From: Polaromonas sp. C04
GTDB taxonomy: Bacteria; Pseudomonadota; Gammaproteobacteria; Burkholderiales; Burkholderiaceae_C
Reading direction: 5' to 3'
NCBI RefSeq assembly: GCF_002002705.1
Contig: NZ_MUNS01000020.1
Span: 62,001 to 126,000, forward strand
DNA length: 64,000 nt
The position numbers and the translations under genes were made by a program. Under the pieces are notes generated by a model. The model saw only the letters and a program-made list of their open reading frames with translations, searched no databases and was not told the origin of the DNA. Shown here in pieces: positions 10,674-21,315 of this stretch (positions are counted from its first letter, which is position 1; every line of letters begins with the position of its first letter).

Positions 10674-12332
10674 ATGGCCGAAATGACGCCCGTGGTTTAC
10701 CAGACCACCCCTTCCCAGTACAAACACCTGAAGCTGAGCTTCGAGGGCCAGGTGGCGACCCTGTCCATCGATATCGCGGAAGACGGCGGCATTCGCCCCG
10801 GCTACAAGCTCAAGCTCAATTCCTACGACCTGGGGGTGGACATCGAGCTGTACGACGCACTCAACCGCATCCGCTTCGAGCACCCCGAAGTGGGCGCGGT
10901 GGTCGTGACCAGCCTGAAGGACCGGATTTTCTGCTCGGGTGCCAACATCTTCATGCTGGGCCTGTCCAGCCATGCCTGGAAGGTCAACTTCTGCAAGTTC
11001 ACCAACGAAACCCGCAACGGCATCGAAGACTCGAGCAAACATTCCGGACTGAAGTTTGTGGCCGCTCTCAACGGCGCCTGTGCCGGCGGCGGCTACGAGC
11101 TGGCGCTGGCCTGCGACGACATCGTGCTGGTGGACGACCGTTCCTCCACCGTGTCGCTGCCCGAAGTGCCGCTGCTGGGTGTGCTGCCCGGCACCGGCGG
11201 CCTGACGCGTGTGACCGACAAGCGCCACGTGCGCCACGACCTGGCCGATATTTTCTGCACCACCTCGGAAGGGGTGCGCGGCCAGAAAGCCATCGACTGG
11301 CGCCTGGTCGACGCGATTGCCAAGCCGCAGCAGTTTGCACAGGTGGTGAGCGAGCGCGCCGCCAGGCTGGCGGCCACGAGCGACCGCCCGGCCGGCGCCA
11401 AGGGCGTGGCGCTGACCCCGCTGGCGTGCAGCAAGACGGCCGATGCCCTGGCCTACAGTTTTGTCAGCGTGGACATAGCCCGCGCCAACCGCACCGCTAC
11501 CTTCACCGTGAAGGCTCCGGCGGCGGCACAACCCACGGACATTGCCGGCATCGAAGCCCTCGGCGCCGCCTGGTGGCCGCTGCAAATGGCGCGCGAACTC
11601 GACGACGCCATCCTGCACATGCGCACCAACGAACTCGACATCGGCAGCTGGATTCTCAAGACCGCGGGCGATGCCAAAGCGGTGCTGGCCTGCGACGCGA
11701 CGATGCTGGCGCACAAGGACCACTGGCTGGTGCGCGAAACGATTGGTCTGCTGCGCCGCACGCTGGCGCGCCTGGACGTGTCCTCGCGCAGCCTGTTTGC
11801 GCTGATCGAATCCGGCTCCTGCTTTGCCGGCACGCTGGCCGAGCTGGCCTTCTGCGCCGACCGCACCTACATGCTGACGCTGCCCGACGATGCCGACAAG
11901 GCGCCGGCGCTGGTGCTGAACGAATTCAACTTCGGCTTTTACCCCATGGTCAACGACCAGTCGCGCCTGGCGCGCCGCTTCTACGAAGAAACGGCGCCGA
12001 TGGAAGCGGCACGCGGTGCGGCCGGCAAGGCGCTCGACGCCGATGCGGCGCAGGCGCTGGGCCTGGTGACCGCGGCGCTGGACGACATCGACTGGGCCGA
12101 TGAGATCCGCATGGTGATCGAGTCGCGCGCCGCCATGTCGCCCGACGCCCTCACGGGCCTGGAGGCCAACCTGCGCTTTTGCCAGAAGGAAAACATGGCG
12201 ACCCGCATTTTCGGGCGCCTGACGGCCTGGCAGAACTGGATCTTCAACCGCCCGAACGCGGTTGGCGAAAAGGGCGCGCTCAAGGTCTACGGCAAGGGCG
12301 AAAAGGCCGCCTTCGACCTGAACCGCGTCTGA
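10674..12332 (+). CDS. boxC: Benzoyl-CoA-dihydrodiol lyase (2,3-epoxybenzoyl-CoA dihydrolase)
   Basis: Crotonase-superfamily enzyme that opens the ring of 2,3-epoxybenzoyl-CoA, giving 3,4-dehydroadipyl-CoA semialdehyde and formate. The 552-residue product is about twice the length of a simple enoyl-CoA hydratase, as is usual for BoxC. The oxyanion-hole regions FCSGANIFMLG and NGACAGGGYELALACDDI are in the first half. GGAG 6 nt before the ATG at 10674 fixes the start rather than the earlier in-frame codon. It is first in the boxCBA transcript. The formate it releases is the likely substrate of the dehydrogenases encoded downstream. Confidence 0.96.
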   Translation: MAEMTPVVYQTTPSQYKHLKLSFEGQVATLSIDIAEDGGIRPGYKLKLNSYDLGVDIELYDALNRIRFEHPEVGAVVVTSLKDRIFCSGANIFMLGLSSHAWKVNFCKFTNETRNGIEDSSKHSGLKFVAALNGACAGGGYELALACDDIVLVDDRSSTVSLPEVPLLGVLPGTGGLTRVTDKRHVRHDLADIFCTTSEGVRGQKAIDWRLVDAIAKPQQFAQVVSERAARLAATSDRPAGAKGVALTPLACSKTADALAYSFVSVDIARANRTATFTVKAPAAAQPTDIAGIEALGAAWWPLQMARELDDAILHMRTNELDIGSWILKTAGDAKAVLACDATMLAHKDHWLVRETIGLLRRTLARLDVSSRSLFALIESGSCFAGTLAELAFCADRTYMLTLPDDADKAPALVLNEFNFGFYPMVNDQSRLARRFYEETAPMEAARGAAGKALDADAAQALGLVTAALDDIDWADEIRMVIESRAAMSPDALTGLEANLRFCQKENMATRIFGRLTAWQNWIFNRPNAVGEKGALKVYGKGEKAAFDLNRV

Positions 12333-12402
12333 CGCCCCGCACGTCCCCATACGTTTTCGCAGAACCCACTTTCACCCACAGACCAACTCCCGGAGATCCG
12401 TC

Positions 12403-13830
<1,428 letters not shown>

Positions 13831-13840
13831 AAGGTCTGTC

Positions 13841-15118
13841 ATGGACATGGCCGTTGACGCGCGCGCGATCAGGCAACACCTGATCGACCCGGAAATCTGC
13901 ATCCGCTGCAACACCTGCGAATCGGTGTGCCCAACGGGAGCGATCACGCATGATGACCGCAACTATGTCGTGAACGCCGATATCTGCAACCTGTGCATGG
14001 CATGCATCTCGCCGTGCCCGACCGGCTCGATCGACAACTGGCGCATCATGCCGCTGGCGCGCGCCTATTCGATCGAGGAGCAGCTGACCTGGGACGAGTT
14101 GCCGCCCGAGCTCACCCCCGAGCAGCTCGCCGCCGAGGGCGTGAGCGTGATCGACGAGGCGGCGCTGGAGGCGCCAGCAGCCCCGGCCCTGCCCGCGGCG
14201 GTTAGCGGCGAGGCGCCGTTCAACTCGGCCGCGTTCGGCGCCGCGGTGCCGCCCTGGTCGGCGGCGCACGCCTACACCAACCTGTACGGTCCCAAGCAGG
14301 CGACCACGGCCACGGTGGTCGGCAACTTCAACTGCACCGAGGCCGGCTTCGCCAACGAGACCCACCACGTGGTGCTCGACTTCGGGGCCATGCCGTTCCC
14401 GGTGCTGGAGGGCCAGTCGGTCGGCATCGTGCCGCCCGGGGTGGACGCCAGCGGCCGCGCGCACACGGCGCGCCAGTACTCGATCGCGAGCCCGCGCAAT
14501 GGCGAGCGGCCCGGCTACAACAACATCTCGCTGACCGTCAAGCGCGTCACCGAAGACCACCAGGGCCGGCCGGTGCGCGGTGTCGCGTCCAATTACATCT
14601 GCGACCTCAAGGTCGGCGACCAAGTGCAGGTGATCGGCCCGTTCGGCACCTCGTTCCTGATGCCGAATCACCCGAAGTCGAATGTCGTGATGATCTGCAC
14701 CGGCACCGGCAGCGCGCCAATGCGCGCGATGACCGAGTGGCGGCGCCGTTTGCGCAAGAGTGGCAAGTTCGAAGGTGGCAAGCTGATGCTGTTCTTCGGT
14801 GCGCGCACCCAGCAGGAGCTGCCTTACTTCGGCCCGCTGCAGAGTCTGCCCAAGGACTTTATCGACATCAACTTCGCGTTCTCGCGCGCGGCGGGGAGTC
14901 CCAAACGCTACGTGCAGGACCGCATGCGCGAACGCGCGCTGGACCTGGCCGCGCTGCTGCAGGACCCCAACACCTACCTCTATGTCTGCGGGCTCAAGAG
15001 CATGGAAGAGGGCGTGGTGCTGGCGCTGCGCGACGTAGCGCAGGAGGCCGGCCTGTCGTGGGAGACGTTGGGCGCAGCGCTCAAGCGTGAAGGACGCCTG
15101 CACCTCGAGACGTATTGA
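13841..15118 (+). CDS. boxA: Benzoyl-CoA 2,3-epoxidase reductase subunit BoxA
   Basis: NADPH-dependent reductase that feeds electrons to BoxB. The 425-residue protein begins with a two-cluster ferredoxin domain ([16 protein letters not shown] and [16 protein letters not shown], about residues 24-65). An Ala/Pro-rich linker is followed by a ferredoxin-NADP-reductase module with FAD motif RQYSIASP and NADPH-binding [11 protein letters not shown]. The ATG at 13841 is chosen because the in-frame codon at 13802 lies inside boxB; a second ATG two codons later is also possible. Next on the strand, after 162 bp, is the formate dehydrogenase operon. Confidence 0.95.
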   Translation: MDMAVDARAIRQHLIDPEICIRCNTCESVCPTGAITHDDRNYVVNADICNLCMACISPCPTGSIDNWRIMPLARAYSIEEQLTWDELPPELTPEQLAAEGVSVIDEAALEAPAAPALPAAVSGEAPFNSAAFGAAVPPWSAAHAYTNLYGPKQATTATVVGNFNCTEAGFANETHHVVLDFGAMPFPVLEGQSVGIVPPGVDASGRAHTARQYSIASPRNGERPGYNNISLTVKRVTEDHQGRPVRGVASNYICDLKVGDQVQVIGPFGTSFLMPNHPKSNVVMICTGTGSAPMRAMTEWRRRLRKSGKFEGGKLMLFFGARTQQELPYFGPLQSLPKDFIDINFAFSRAAGSPKRYVQDRMRERALDLAALLQDPNTYLYVCGLKSMEEGVVLALRDVAQEAGLSWETLGAALKREGRLHLETY

Positions 15119-15280
15119 GCCACCACGCTGGCCGCTGCGGCCCGGCCCTGCACTGCGTTCGCGCGCCGCGGGCGTCGTGTAAAGCTCATCGAATTCTTCC
15201 CGGGCCGCCGGGTCTGCGCTGCGGCGCGCCCCGTAGCAAAATTGGGGATTCGTGGCACTGAAAGGGCAGGGAGAGCGTCA

Positions 15281-17005
15281 ATGAATCATCAGGATGACAA
15301 GAGCGAGGTCGCGGTGCTGGCCTCCGCCGACGAGTTGCGCGCGAGCATCCGCCGTCGCGGCCAGCTCAAGGGCCGGCAGGCCGATGAGGCCGCCGTGGCC
15401 GAGGTGCGCGCCCTGATCGGGCCCGCGCCGCATTCGCGCGACCTGCTGATCGAGCACCTGCACCGCATCAACGACGCGTTCCGCGGCCTGCACGAGCGCC
15501 ATCTGGTGGCGCTGGCGCGCGAGATGAACCTGCCGATGGCCGAGGTCTACGAGGTCGCCAGCTTCTACCACCACTTCGAGGTCCTGAAGGACGACGCGCA
15601 GCCGGCGCTGCTCACGGTGCGCGTCTGCGACAGCCTGAGCTGCCAGCTCGCCGGCGCCGCCAATCTGTTGGAAAAACTGCCGGCGCTCCTGGGTCCGGGC
15701 GTGCGCGTGATCCCCGCGCCGTGCATCGGCCGCTGCGAACAGGCGCCGGCCGTGGCCGTGGGGCAGCACGCGCTCGCCAGGGCCAGCGTCGAGACTGTGA
15801 TTGAGGCATCAAATCAGGCGCTAGCCCATACCAGATATCCGCCATCAGCTATCGACTTTGTAGCATACGGCGACTACCGCGCGCAGGGCGGCTATAGTCT
15901 CGCCGCAGCGCTGGCCGGCGGCCAGCGGGACGCCGACGCGGTCATCACGGCGCTGGAAGACGCCGGCCTGCGCGGCCTGGGCGGCGCGGGATTTCCGGCC
16001 GGGCGCAAGTGGCGCATCGTGCGCGAGCAACCCGCGCCGCGCCTGATGGCTGTCAACATCGACGAGGGCGAGCCCGGCACCTTCAAGGACCGCGTCTACC
16101 TGGAGCGCGACCCGCACCGCTTCCTGGAAGGCCTGTTGATCGCGGCGCAGGTGGTCGGCATCGAGACCTGCTACGTCTACCTGCGCGACGAATACCACGA
16201 TGCGCGCCGCATGCTGGCCGCCGAGATCGCCAAGCTGCAGGCGAATCCGCCCTGCGCGCTGCCGCGCATCGAACTGCGGCGCGGCGCCGGCGCCTACATC
16301 TGCGGCGAGGAGTCGGCCATGCTCGAGAGCATCGAGGGCAAACGCGGCGAGCCGCGCATGCGCCCGCCTCACATCGCGCAGGTCGGGCTGTTCGGCCGGC
16401 CCACGCTGGAGCACAACTTTGAGACCCTGTACTGGGTGCGCGACATTGTCGAAAAAGGGCCCCAGTGGTTCAGCGGCTTCGGGCGCCACGGCCGCAAGGG
16501 ACTGCGCTCCTTCAGCGTGAGCGGACGTGTGAAGCAGCCCGGCGTCAAGCTGGCGCCGGCCGGCATCACGGTGCAGGAGCTGATCGACGAATACTGCGGC
16601 GGCATGGCGGACGGGCACCAGTTGTACGCCTACCTGCCTGGCGGCGCTTCGGGCGGCATCCTGCCGGCGCGGCTGAACCAGATTCCGCTGGACTTCGACA
16701 CGCTGCAGCCCTACGACTGCTTCATCGGCTCGGCCGCCGTCATCATTTTGAGCCAGCACGACCGCGCGCGCGATGCCGCGCTCAGCATGATGCGATTTTT
16801 TGCCGACGAGAGCTGTGGCCAGTGCACGCCGTGCCGCGTCGGCACGGTCAAGGCCGCCCAGCTGATGCAGACCCCGGTGTGGGACACGAGCACGCTGGAA
16901 GACCTGAGCCAGGTCATGGTCGATGCCTCGATCTGCGGCCTGGGGCAGGCGGCGCCGAATCCGATTCGCTGCGTGCAGAAATATTTTCCCGAGGAGATCA
17001 AATGA
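15281..17005 (+). CDS. fdhB: NAD-dependent formate dehydrogenase, fused NuoE-NuoF-type subunit
   Basis: Diaphorase subunit that passes formate electrons from the catalytic subunit to NAD. In 574 residues it joins a thioredoxin-like [2Fe-2S] domain (about 1-165; cysteines in VCDSLSCQL and APCIGRCEQ) to a 51-kDa flavoprotein domain (GLGGAGFPAGRKW for FMN/NADH; ESCGQCTPCRVG for a [4Fe-4S] cluster). This fusion is known in two-subunit, tungsten- or molybdenum-containing enzymes such as Methylorubrum FDH1. The linker between domains (VIEASNQALAHTRYPP onward) is encoded by dispersed repeat A. GGGAGAG upstream supports the ATG at 15281. The stop overlaps the next start as ATGA. Confidence 0.92.
   Translation: MNHQDDKSEVAVLASADELRASIRRRGQLKGRQADEAAVAEVRALIGPAPHSRDLLIEHLHRINDAFRGLHERHLVALAREMNLPMAEVYEVASFYHHFEVLKDDAQPALLTVRVCDSLSCQLAGAANLLEKLPALLGPGVRVIPAPCIGRCEQAPAVAVGQHALARASVETVIEASNQALAHTRYPPSAIDFVAYGDYRAQGGYSLAAALAGGQRDADAVITALEDAGLRGLGGAGFPAGRKWRIVREQPAPRLMAVNIDEGEPGTFKDRVYLERDPHRFLEGLLIAAQVVGIETCYVYLRDEYHDARRMLAAEIAKLQANPPCALPRIELRRGAGAYICGEESAMLESIEGKRGEPRMRPPHIAQVGLFGRPTLEHNFETLYWVRDIVEKGPQWFSGFGRHGRKGLRSFSVSGRVKQPGVKLAPAGITVQELIDEYCGGMADGHQLYAYLPGGASGGILPARLNQIPLDFDTLQPYDCFIGSAAVIILSQHDRARDAALSMMRFFADESCGQCTPCRVGTVKAAQLMQTPVWDTSTLEDLSQVMVDASICGLGQAAPNPIRCVQKYFPEEIK
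15807..15864 (-). repeat. Double-palindrome repeat A, copy in fdhB linker
   Basis: On the minus strand it starts GCTACAAAGTCGATAGC at 15864, with TGGGC at 15828-15824 (offset 37). It is read through in frame by fdhB and forms the hinge between the NuoE-like and NuoF-like domains. Confidence 0.8.
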
Positions 17006-19935
17006 GCACGCCCGCACTGGTGGCCATCCAGGACCGCCCATCCGCGCAGCCCACGATCGACTTTGTGCTCGACGGCCAGCCCGTCACCGCCTTCGAGGGC
17101 GAGTCCATCCTCCGGGCCGCCGAACGCCACGGCGTGGAGATCCCGCGTCTGTGCTATTCGGCCGGCCTGCGCGCCGACGGCAACTGCCGCGCCTGCGTGG
17201 TCGAGATCCAGGGCGAGCGCACGCTGGCCCCGAGCTGCTGCCGCAGCGTCGCCGCCGGAATGGAGGTCAAGGCCGTCAGCGAACGCGCCCTCAAGAGCCA
17301 GAAGATGGTGCTGGAGATGCTGCTGTCCGACATGCCGGAGCAGGGCTACAAGTGGAATGACAGCGTTCGCCCCGGGACGGTCGCAGGCGTCGAGCAGGCT
17401 TCAGCAGAACATGGCACGGTGGGCCAGCATGGCGAACTCAGCCAGTGGGCTGCGCAGATGAACGTGACGGTGCGCCCCGCTTTGAAGGCCCTGCGCCGCA
17501 CGCAGCCCGCCGCCGATATGTCGCACCCCGCCATGGCCGTCAACCTCGATGCCTGCATCCAGTGCACGCGTTGCGTGCGCGCCTGCCGCGAGATCCAGGT
17601 CAACGACGTGATTGGCTACGCGCTGCGCGGCTCGCAGAGCCAGATTGTGTTCGATCTGGGCGACGCTATGGGCGACAGCACCTGTGTCGGGTGCGGCGAA
17701 TGCGTGCAGGCCTGCCCGACCGGAGCCCTTAGCCCGAAGACGCAGATTGGCTCGCAGGCGGTGGACAAAAAGGTTGACTCGGTCTGCCCGTTCTGCGGCG
17801 TCGGCTGCCTGCTGACCTACAACGTCAAGGACAACACCATCGTCAGCGTGGACGGGCGCGATGGCCCGGCGAACCACGGCCGCCTGTGCGTCAAGGGCCG
17901 CTTTGGTTTTGACTACGCGCACCATGAGCAGCGCCTGACCACGCCGCTGATCCGCAAGCCCGGCGTGCCCAAGGACCCGGCCGCGCTGACCGGCCGCTCC
18001 GGCGACTGGCGCGCCGTATTCCGCGAAGCGAGCTGGGACGAAGCCCTGAGCCTGGCGGCCGGCAAGCTCAAGGACCTGCGCGACGGTCATGGCAAGAAGG
18101 CGCTGGCCGGCTTCGGCTCGGCCAAGGGCAGCAACGAGGAGGCCTACCTGTTCCAGAAGCTGGTGCGCACCGGCTTTGGCAGCAACAACGTGGACCACTG
18201 CACGCGCCTGTGCCACGCCTCCAGCGTCGCGGCCCTGCTCGAAGGAGTCGGTTCCGGCGCGGTCAGCAATCAGGTGAGCGATGTGGCCCATGCCGGGCTG
18301 ATTCTGGTGATCGGCTCGAATCCGACGGCGAACCATCCGGTGGCGGCCACCTGGATGAAGAATGCGGCCAGGAACGGCACCAAAATCGTGCTGGCCGACC
18401 CGCGCGTCACCGACATTGGCAAGCATGCCTGGCGCACCCTGCAGTTCAAGGCCGATACCGACGTGGCGATGCTCAACGCGCTGATCCACACGGTGATCGA
18501 GGAGGGGCTGGTGGACGAGGAGTTCATCCGCACGCGCGCCAGCAATTTCGAGGCTTTGCGGGATAACGTCAAGGGCTACAGCCCGGAGGCGATGGCGCCG
18601 ATCTGCGGCGTTCCCGCGCAGACCCTGCGCGAGGTCGCGCGCGAATATGCGAGGCCGAGCGGCGCCAGGAAGGGCGCCATGATCCTGTGGGGCATGGGCA
18701 TCAGCCAGCACGTGCACGGCACCGACAACGCGCGCTGCCTGATCGCCCTGGCCAGCGTCACCGGCCAGATCGGCAAGCCCGGCACGGGCCTGCATCCGCT
18801 GCGCGGCCAGAACAACGTGCAGGGCGCCAGCGACGCGGGCCTGATCCCGATGATGTTCCCCAACTACCAGCTGGTTTCCGACCGGGCGGCGCACCAGTGG
18901 TTCGAGAACTTCTGGGGGCAGCCGCTGGACGACCAGCCCGGCTATACGGTGGTGGAAATCATGCACAAGGTGCTGGCCCCCGAGAGCGATCCGCACAAGA
19001 TTCGCGGCATGTACATCATGGGCGAGAACCCTGCCATGAGCGACCCGGACCTGAACCACGCGCGCCATGCGCTGGCCAGTCTTGAGCACCTGGTGGTACA
19101 GGATATTTTTATGACCGAGACAGCCTGGCTGGCCGATGTGGTGCTGCCCGCCACCGCCTGGCCCGAGAAGACCGGCACCGTCAGCAACACCGACCGCATG
19201 GTGCAGCTCGGCCGGCAGGCGATCGAGCCGCCGGGCGACGCCAGGCCCGACCTGTGGATCATCCAGCAGATCGCCGACCGCATGGGGCTGCCCTGGAATT
19301 ACCCTGGCGAGCACAGCGGCGTGGCGGCAGTCTATGAAGAAATGCGCCAGGCCATGCACGCAGCAATCGGCGGCATCACCTGGGAGCGGCTGCAGCGCGA
19401 ATCGAGCGTGACCTATCCGTGCCTCGACGCCGACGACCCGGGTCAACCCACGGTGTTCATCGACCGCTTCGACACGCCCGATGGCCGGGTCAAACTGGTG
19501 CCCGCCGACATCATCCCGGCCAACGAGCGGCCCGATGCCGACTACCCGTTTGTGCTGATCACCGGCCGGCAGCTGGAGCACTGGCACACCGGCAGCATGA
19601 CGCGCCGCGCCAGCGTGCTGGACGCGATCGAGCCGATGGCGACCGCCTCGATGTGCGCGGCCGATCTGGCGGCGCTCGGCCTGCAGGCGGGAGACGTGAT
19701 CACCGTGCAATCGCGGCGCGGCGCGGTGGCCATCCATGTGCGGCGCGACGACGGTACGCCCCAGGGTGCCGTGTTCATTCCATTCGCCTACTACGAGGCG
19801 GCGGCCAACCTGATGACCAACGCGGCGCTGGACCCGGTCGGGAAAATCCCCGAATTCAAATACTGCGCGGTGGCGGTTCGCCGTGGTGGGGACGTTGCTG
19901 CCGTTACTGGTTACGGGACCGGCGCGCTGGCTTGA
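17002..19935 (+). CDS. fdhA: NAD-dependent formate dehydrogenase, catalytic alpha subunit
   Basis: Cytoplasmic molybdopterin enzyme oxidising formate to CO2, 977 residues. Domains in order: plant-type [2Fe-2S] ferredoxin (CYSAGLRADGNCRAC), NuoG-like region, two [4Fe-4S] sites (CIQCTRCVRAC near 184; CVGCGECVQACP near 228), then the MopB catalytic part with its own cluster (CPFCGVGC near 261). The metal-ligand Cys404 is followed by His405 in CTRLCHASSV, the pair used by Cys-type formate dehydrogenases instead of selenocysteine. The start at 17002 overlaps the fdhB stop. Whether Mo or W is bound cannot be read from sequence. Position after boxA suggests it disposes of BoxC formate. Confidence 0.93.
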   Translation: MSTPALVAIQDRPSAQPTIDFVLDGQPVTAFEGESILRAAERHGVEIPRLCYSAGLRADGNCRACVVEIQGERTLAPSCCRSVAAGMEVKAVSERALKSQKMVLEMLLSDMPEQGYKWNDSVRPGTVAGVEQASAEHGTVGQHGELSQWAAQMNVTVRPALKALRRTQPAADMSHPAMAVNLDACIQCTRCVRACREIQVNDVIGYALRGSQSQIVFDLGDAMGDSTCVGCGECVQACPTGALSPKTQIGSQAVDKKVDSVCPFCGVGCLLTYNVKDNTIVSVDGRDGPANHGRLCVKGRFGFDYAHHEQRLTTPLIRKPGVPKDPAALTGRSGDWRAVFREASWDEALSLAAGKLKDLRDGHGKKALAGFGSAKGSNEEAYLFQKLVRTGFGSNNVDHCTRLCHASSVAALLEGVGSGAVSNQVSDVAHAGLILVIGSNPTANHPVAATWMKNAARNGTKIVLADPRVTDIGKHAWRTLQFKADTDVAMLNALIHTVIEEGLVDEEFIRTRASNFEALRDNVKGYSPEAMAPICGVPAQTLREVAREYARPSGARKGAMILWGMGISQHVHGTDNARCLIALASVTGQIGKPGTGLHPLRGQNNVQGASDAGLIPMMFPNYQLVSDRAAHQWFENFWGQPLDDQPGYTVVEIMHKVLAPESDPHKIRGMYIMGENPAMSDPDLNHARHALASLEHLVVQDIFMTETAWLADVVLPATAWPEKTGTVSNTDRMVQLGRQAIEPPGDARPDLWIIQQIADRMGLPWNYPGEHSGVAAVYEEMRQAMHAAIGGITWERLQRESSVTYPCLDADDPGQPTVFIDRFDTPDGRVKLVPADIIPANERPDADYPFVLITGRQLEHWHTGSMTRRASVLDAIEPMATASMCAADLAALGLQAGDVITVQSRRGAVAIHVRRDDGTPQGAVFIPFAYYEAAANLMTNAALDPVGKIPEFKYCAVAVRRGGDVAAVTGYGTGALA

Positions 19936-19950
19936 TCGCCGAGCCCTAAG

Positions 19951-20025
19951 CCCCCACGCTTGTCACTGCGTGTGCTGCGCTGCCCCCCGCGGGGGCCGAA
20001 CTTGCTCGGGGCGGCCCTGCGCGGC
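19951..20025 (+). repeat. Dispersed repeat B, intergenic copy
   Basis: GC-rich element beginning CCCCCACGCTTGTCACTGCG and containing CTGCGCTGCCCCCCGCGGGG, between fdhA and the DUF3305 gene. Matching sequences occur at 30551 (inside fdhD) and 37766. Confidence 0.75.
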
Positions 20026-20074
20026 GTTCACCTCCCGCGGGTGGGGCGATTGCGATCCGGTACAGTGCGCTGTC

Positions 20075-20641
20075 ATGAGTGTCGCCCGCCCCACCGTTGA
20101 AGTTGCCGTTGTCATGCGCAGGGAGCGCATCGAAGGCGCCATGAGCCGCTGGCAGACGTGGCGCTGGGTGCTGGACGATGTGCTCGCGCAGGAGCCCGGT
20201 TTTGGCCAGGCGCCCCGCCTGCTTTATAAAAACGATAGCGAAGAGCGCTGGCTGCATCCGGGCTACAAGGTCGAATTGTTTACAGATGATGCCGAGGGCT
20301 ACTACCTGAACGGCACCACAGGGGCCCCCTGCTGGTTTGTGCTGTGGCGCATGGAAGAGACGCCCGCCATTGCCGACGAGCCGATCGCCAGGCCCGAAGT
20401 GGTGACGCTGAGCTACCACGATGCGGGCCGCTGGCTGGACGCGCAGGAAAACGTGGAGCAGGTGCCGGCGCCCAAGCCGGTGATCGAGTGGATGATGGCC
20501 TTTGTGCAGGAGCATTACGTGCAGGAACCGAAACGCCGCAAGCGGCCCGAGAGCTTCAGGACATTGACCGACCGTTTCGGCAACCCGGCCTCGGTCACGA
20601 CGGAAAAGAAGCGCGGCGGCGGTCAGGAGGGCGCGTCATGA
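20075..20641 (+). CDS. DUF3305 family protein, formate dehydrogenase accessory
   Basis: A 188-residue cytoplasmic protein of the DUF3305 type, with no signal peptide or known catalytic motif. Such genes are found next to membrane formate dehydrogenase clusters together with DUF3306, a polyferredoxin and a TorD-type chaperone, exactly the order seen here. A maturation or assembly role is therefore inferred. The ATG at 20075 begins the conserved part; the longer in-frame extension would read through repeat B. The stop overlaps the next ATG (ATGA). Residues around LLYKNDSEERWLHPG may be encoded by a worn copy of repeat A (20223-20270). Confidence 0.82.
   Translation: MSVARPTVEVAVVMRRERIEGAMSRWQTWRWVLDDVLAQEPGFGQAPRLLYKNDSEERWLHPGYKVELFTDDAEGYYLNGTTGAPCWFVLWRMEETPAIADEPIARPEVVTLSYHDAGRWLDAQENVEQVPAPKPVIEWMMAFVQEHYVQEPKRRKRPESFRTLTDRFGNPASVTTEKKRGGGQEGAS
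20223..20270 (+). repeat. Possible degenerate copy of repeat A
   Basis: Has ACGATAGC at the right place and CGGGCTACAAGG at offset 37, but the left GCTAT arm is lost (TTTAT). It is inside the DUF3305 gene. Weak on its own; listed because the spacing fits. Confidence 0.35.
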
Positions 20642-21315
20642 CCGATGGTTTTCTGGGCCGCTGGTCGCGCCGCAAGGCGGACGCGCGCGAAGGCAAGCCC
20701 CTGCCTGAGCCGGCGGCGCCGCTAGCACCGGAGTCGCCGCCGGCGCCGTCCGCGGATGATCCCGCTACGATGGCCGGGCTCGAGGCCACACCGGCGGTGG
20801 CGCCCGATGTCTCGGTGCCGCCGCAATCGCCGCCGTTGTCGCTGGATGATGTGAAGACCCTCACACCGACATCCAACTTCACGCCGTTCATGGAGTCCGG
20901 GGTGACCCCCGAGGTCCGGAACGCCGCGATGAAGAAGCTCTTTGCCGACCCGCACTACAACGTGATGGACCGGCTCGACACCTACATCGACGACTACTCG
21001 CAGCCCGATCCGATCCCTGCGGCCATGCTGCGGCAAATGGTCGGCGCCAAATTCCTCAACCTGTTCGGCGGCGAAGAGAATCAGGACACAACAGTGCGGG
21101 ATGATGCGGATAACCCCACGGTCCAATCCGTGGCACAGTTTGGTGGAACCACCGATCAACCGACTGAAGAGGACCCCAGCCAGCCTGCACCTGTCCAGAC
21201 CCTGGCGTCTGCGCCGGCGCACGAGCCAAGCCCCCCAGACCATGCCGACACTCATTTGCGATTGCAACCAGACGATGCCGCTGGCGTCGAAGACCCTCGG
21301 CGCGGCGCTTCATGA
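20638..21315 (+). CDS. DUF3306 family protein, formate dehydrogenase accessory
   Basis: A 225-residue cytoplasmic protein. The start MTDGFLGRWSRRKADAR and the central block (LTPTSNFTPFMESGVTPEVRN... followed by LDTYIDDYS) match the DUF3306 style. Proline/alanine-rich, probably disordered stretches lie on both sides. The start overlaps the DUF3305 stop by 4 nt, so the two are translationally coupled. Its last 74 bp overlap the next gene in another frame. The family accompanies membrane formate dehydrogenases; exact function is unknown. Confidence 0.82.
   Translation: MTDGFLGRWSRRKADAREGKPLPEPAAPLAPESPPAPSADDPATMAGLEATPAVAPDVSVPPQSPPLSLDDVKTLTPTSNFTPFMESGVTPEVRNAAMKKLFADPHYNVMDRLDTYIDDYSQPDPIPAAMLRQMVGAKFLNLFGGEENQDTTVRDDADNPTVQSVAQFGGTTDQPTEEDPSQPAPVQTLASAPAHEPSPPDHADTHLRLQPDDAAGVEDPRRGAS

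Noticed and set aside
15119-15280. The GC-rich gap between boxA and fdhB as a third kind of repeat B copy.
   Set aside because: Only CCACGCTGGCCGCTGCGG resembles repeat B; the CTGCCCCCCG core is missing, so I did not list it.
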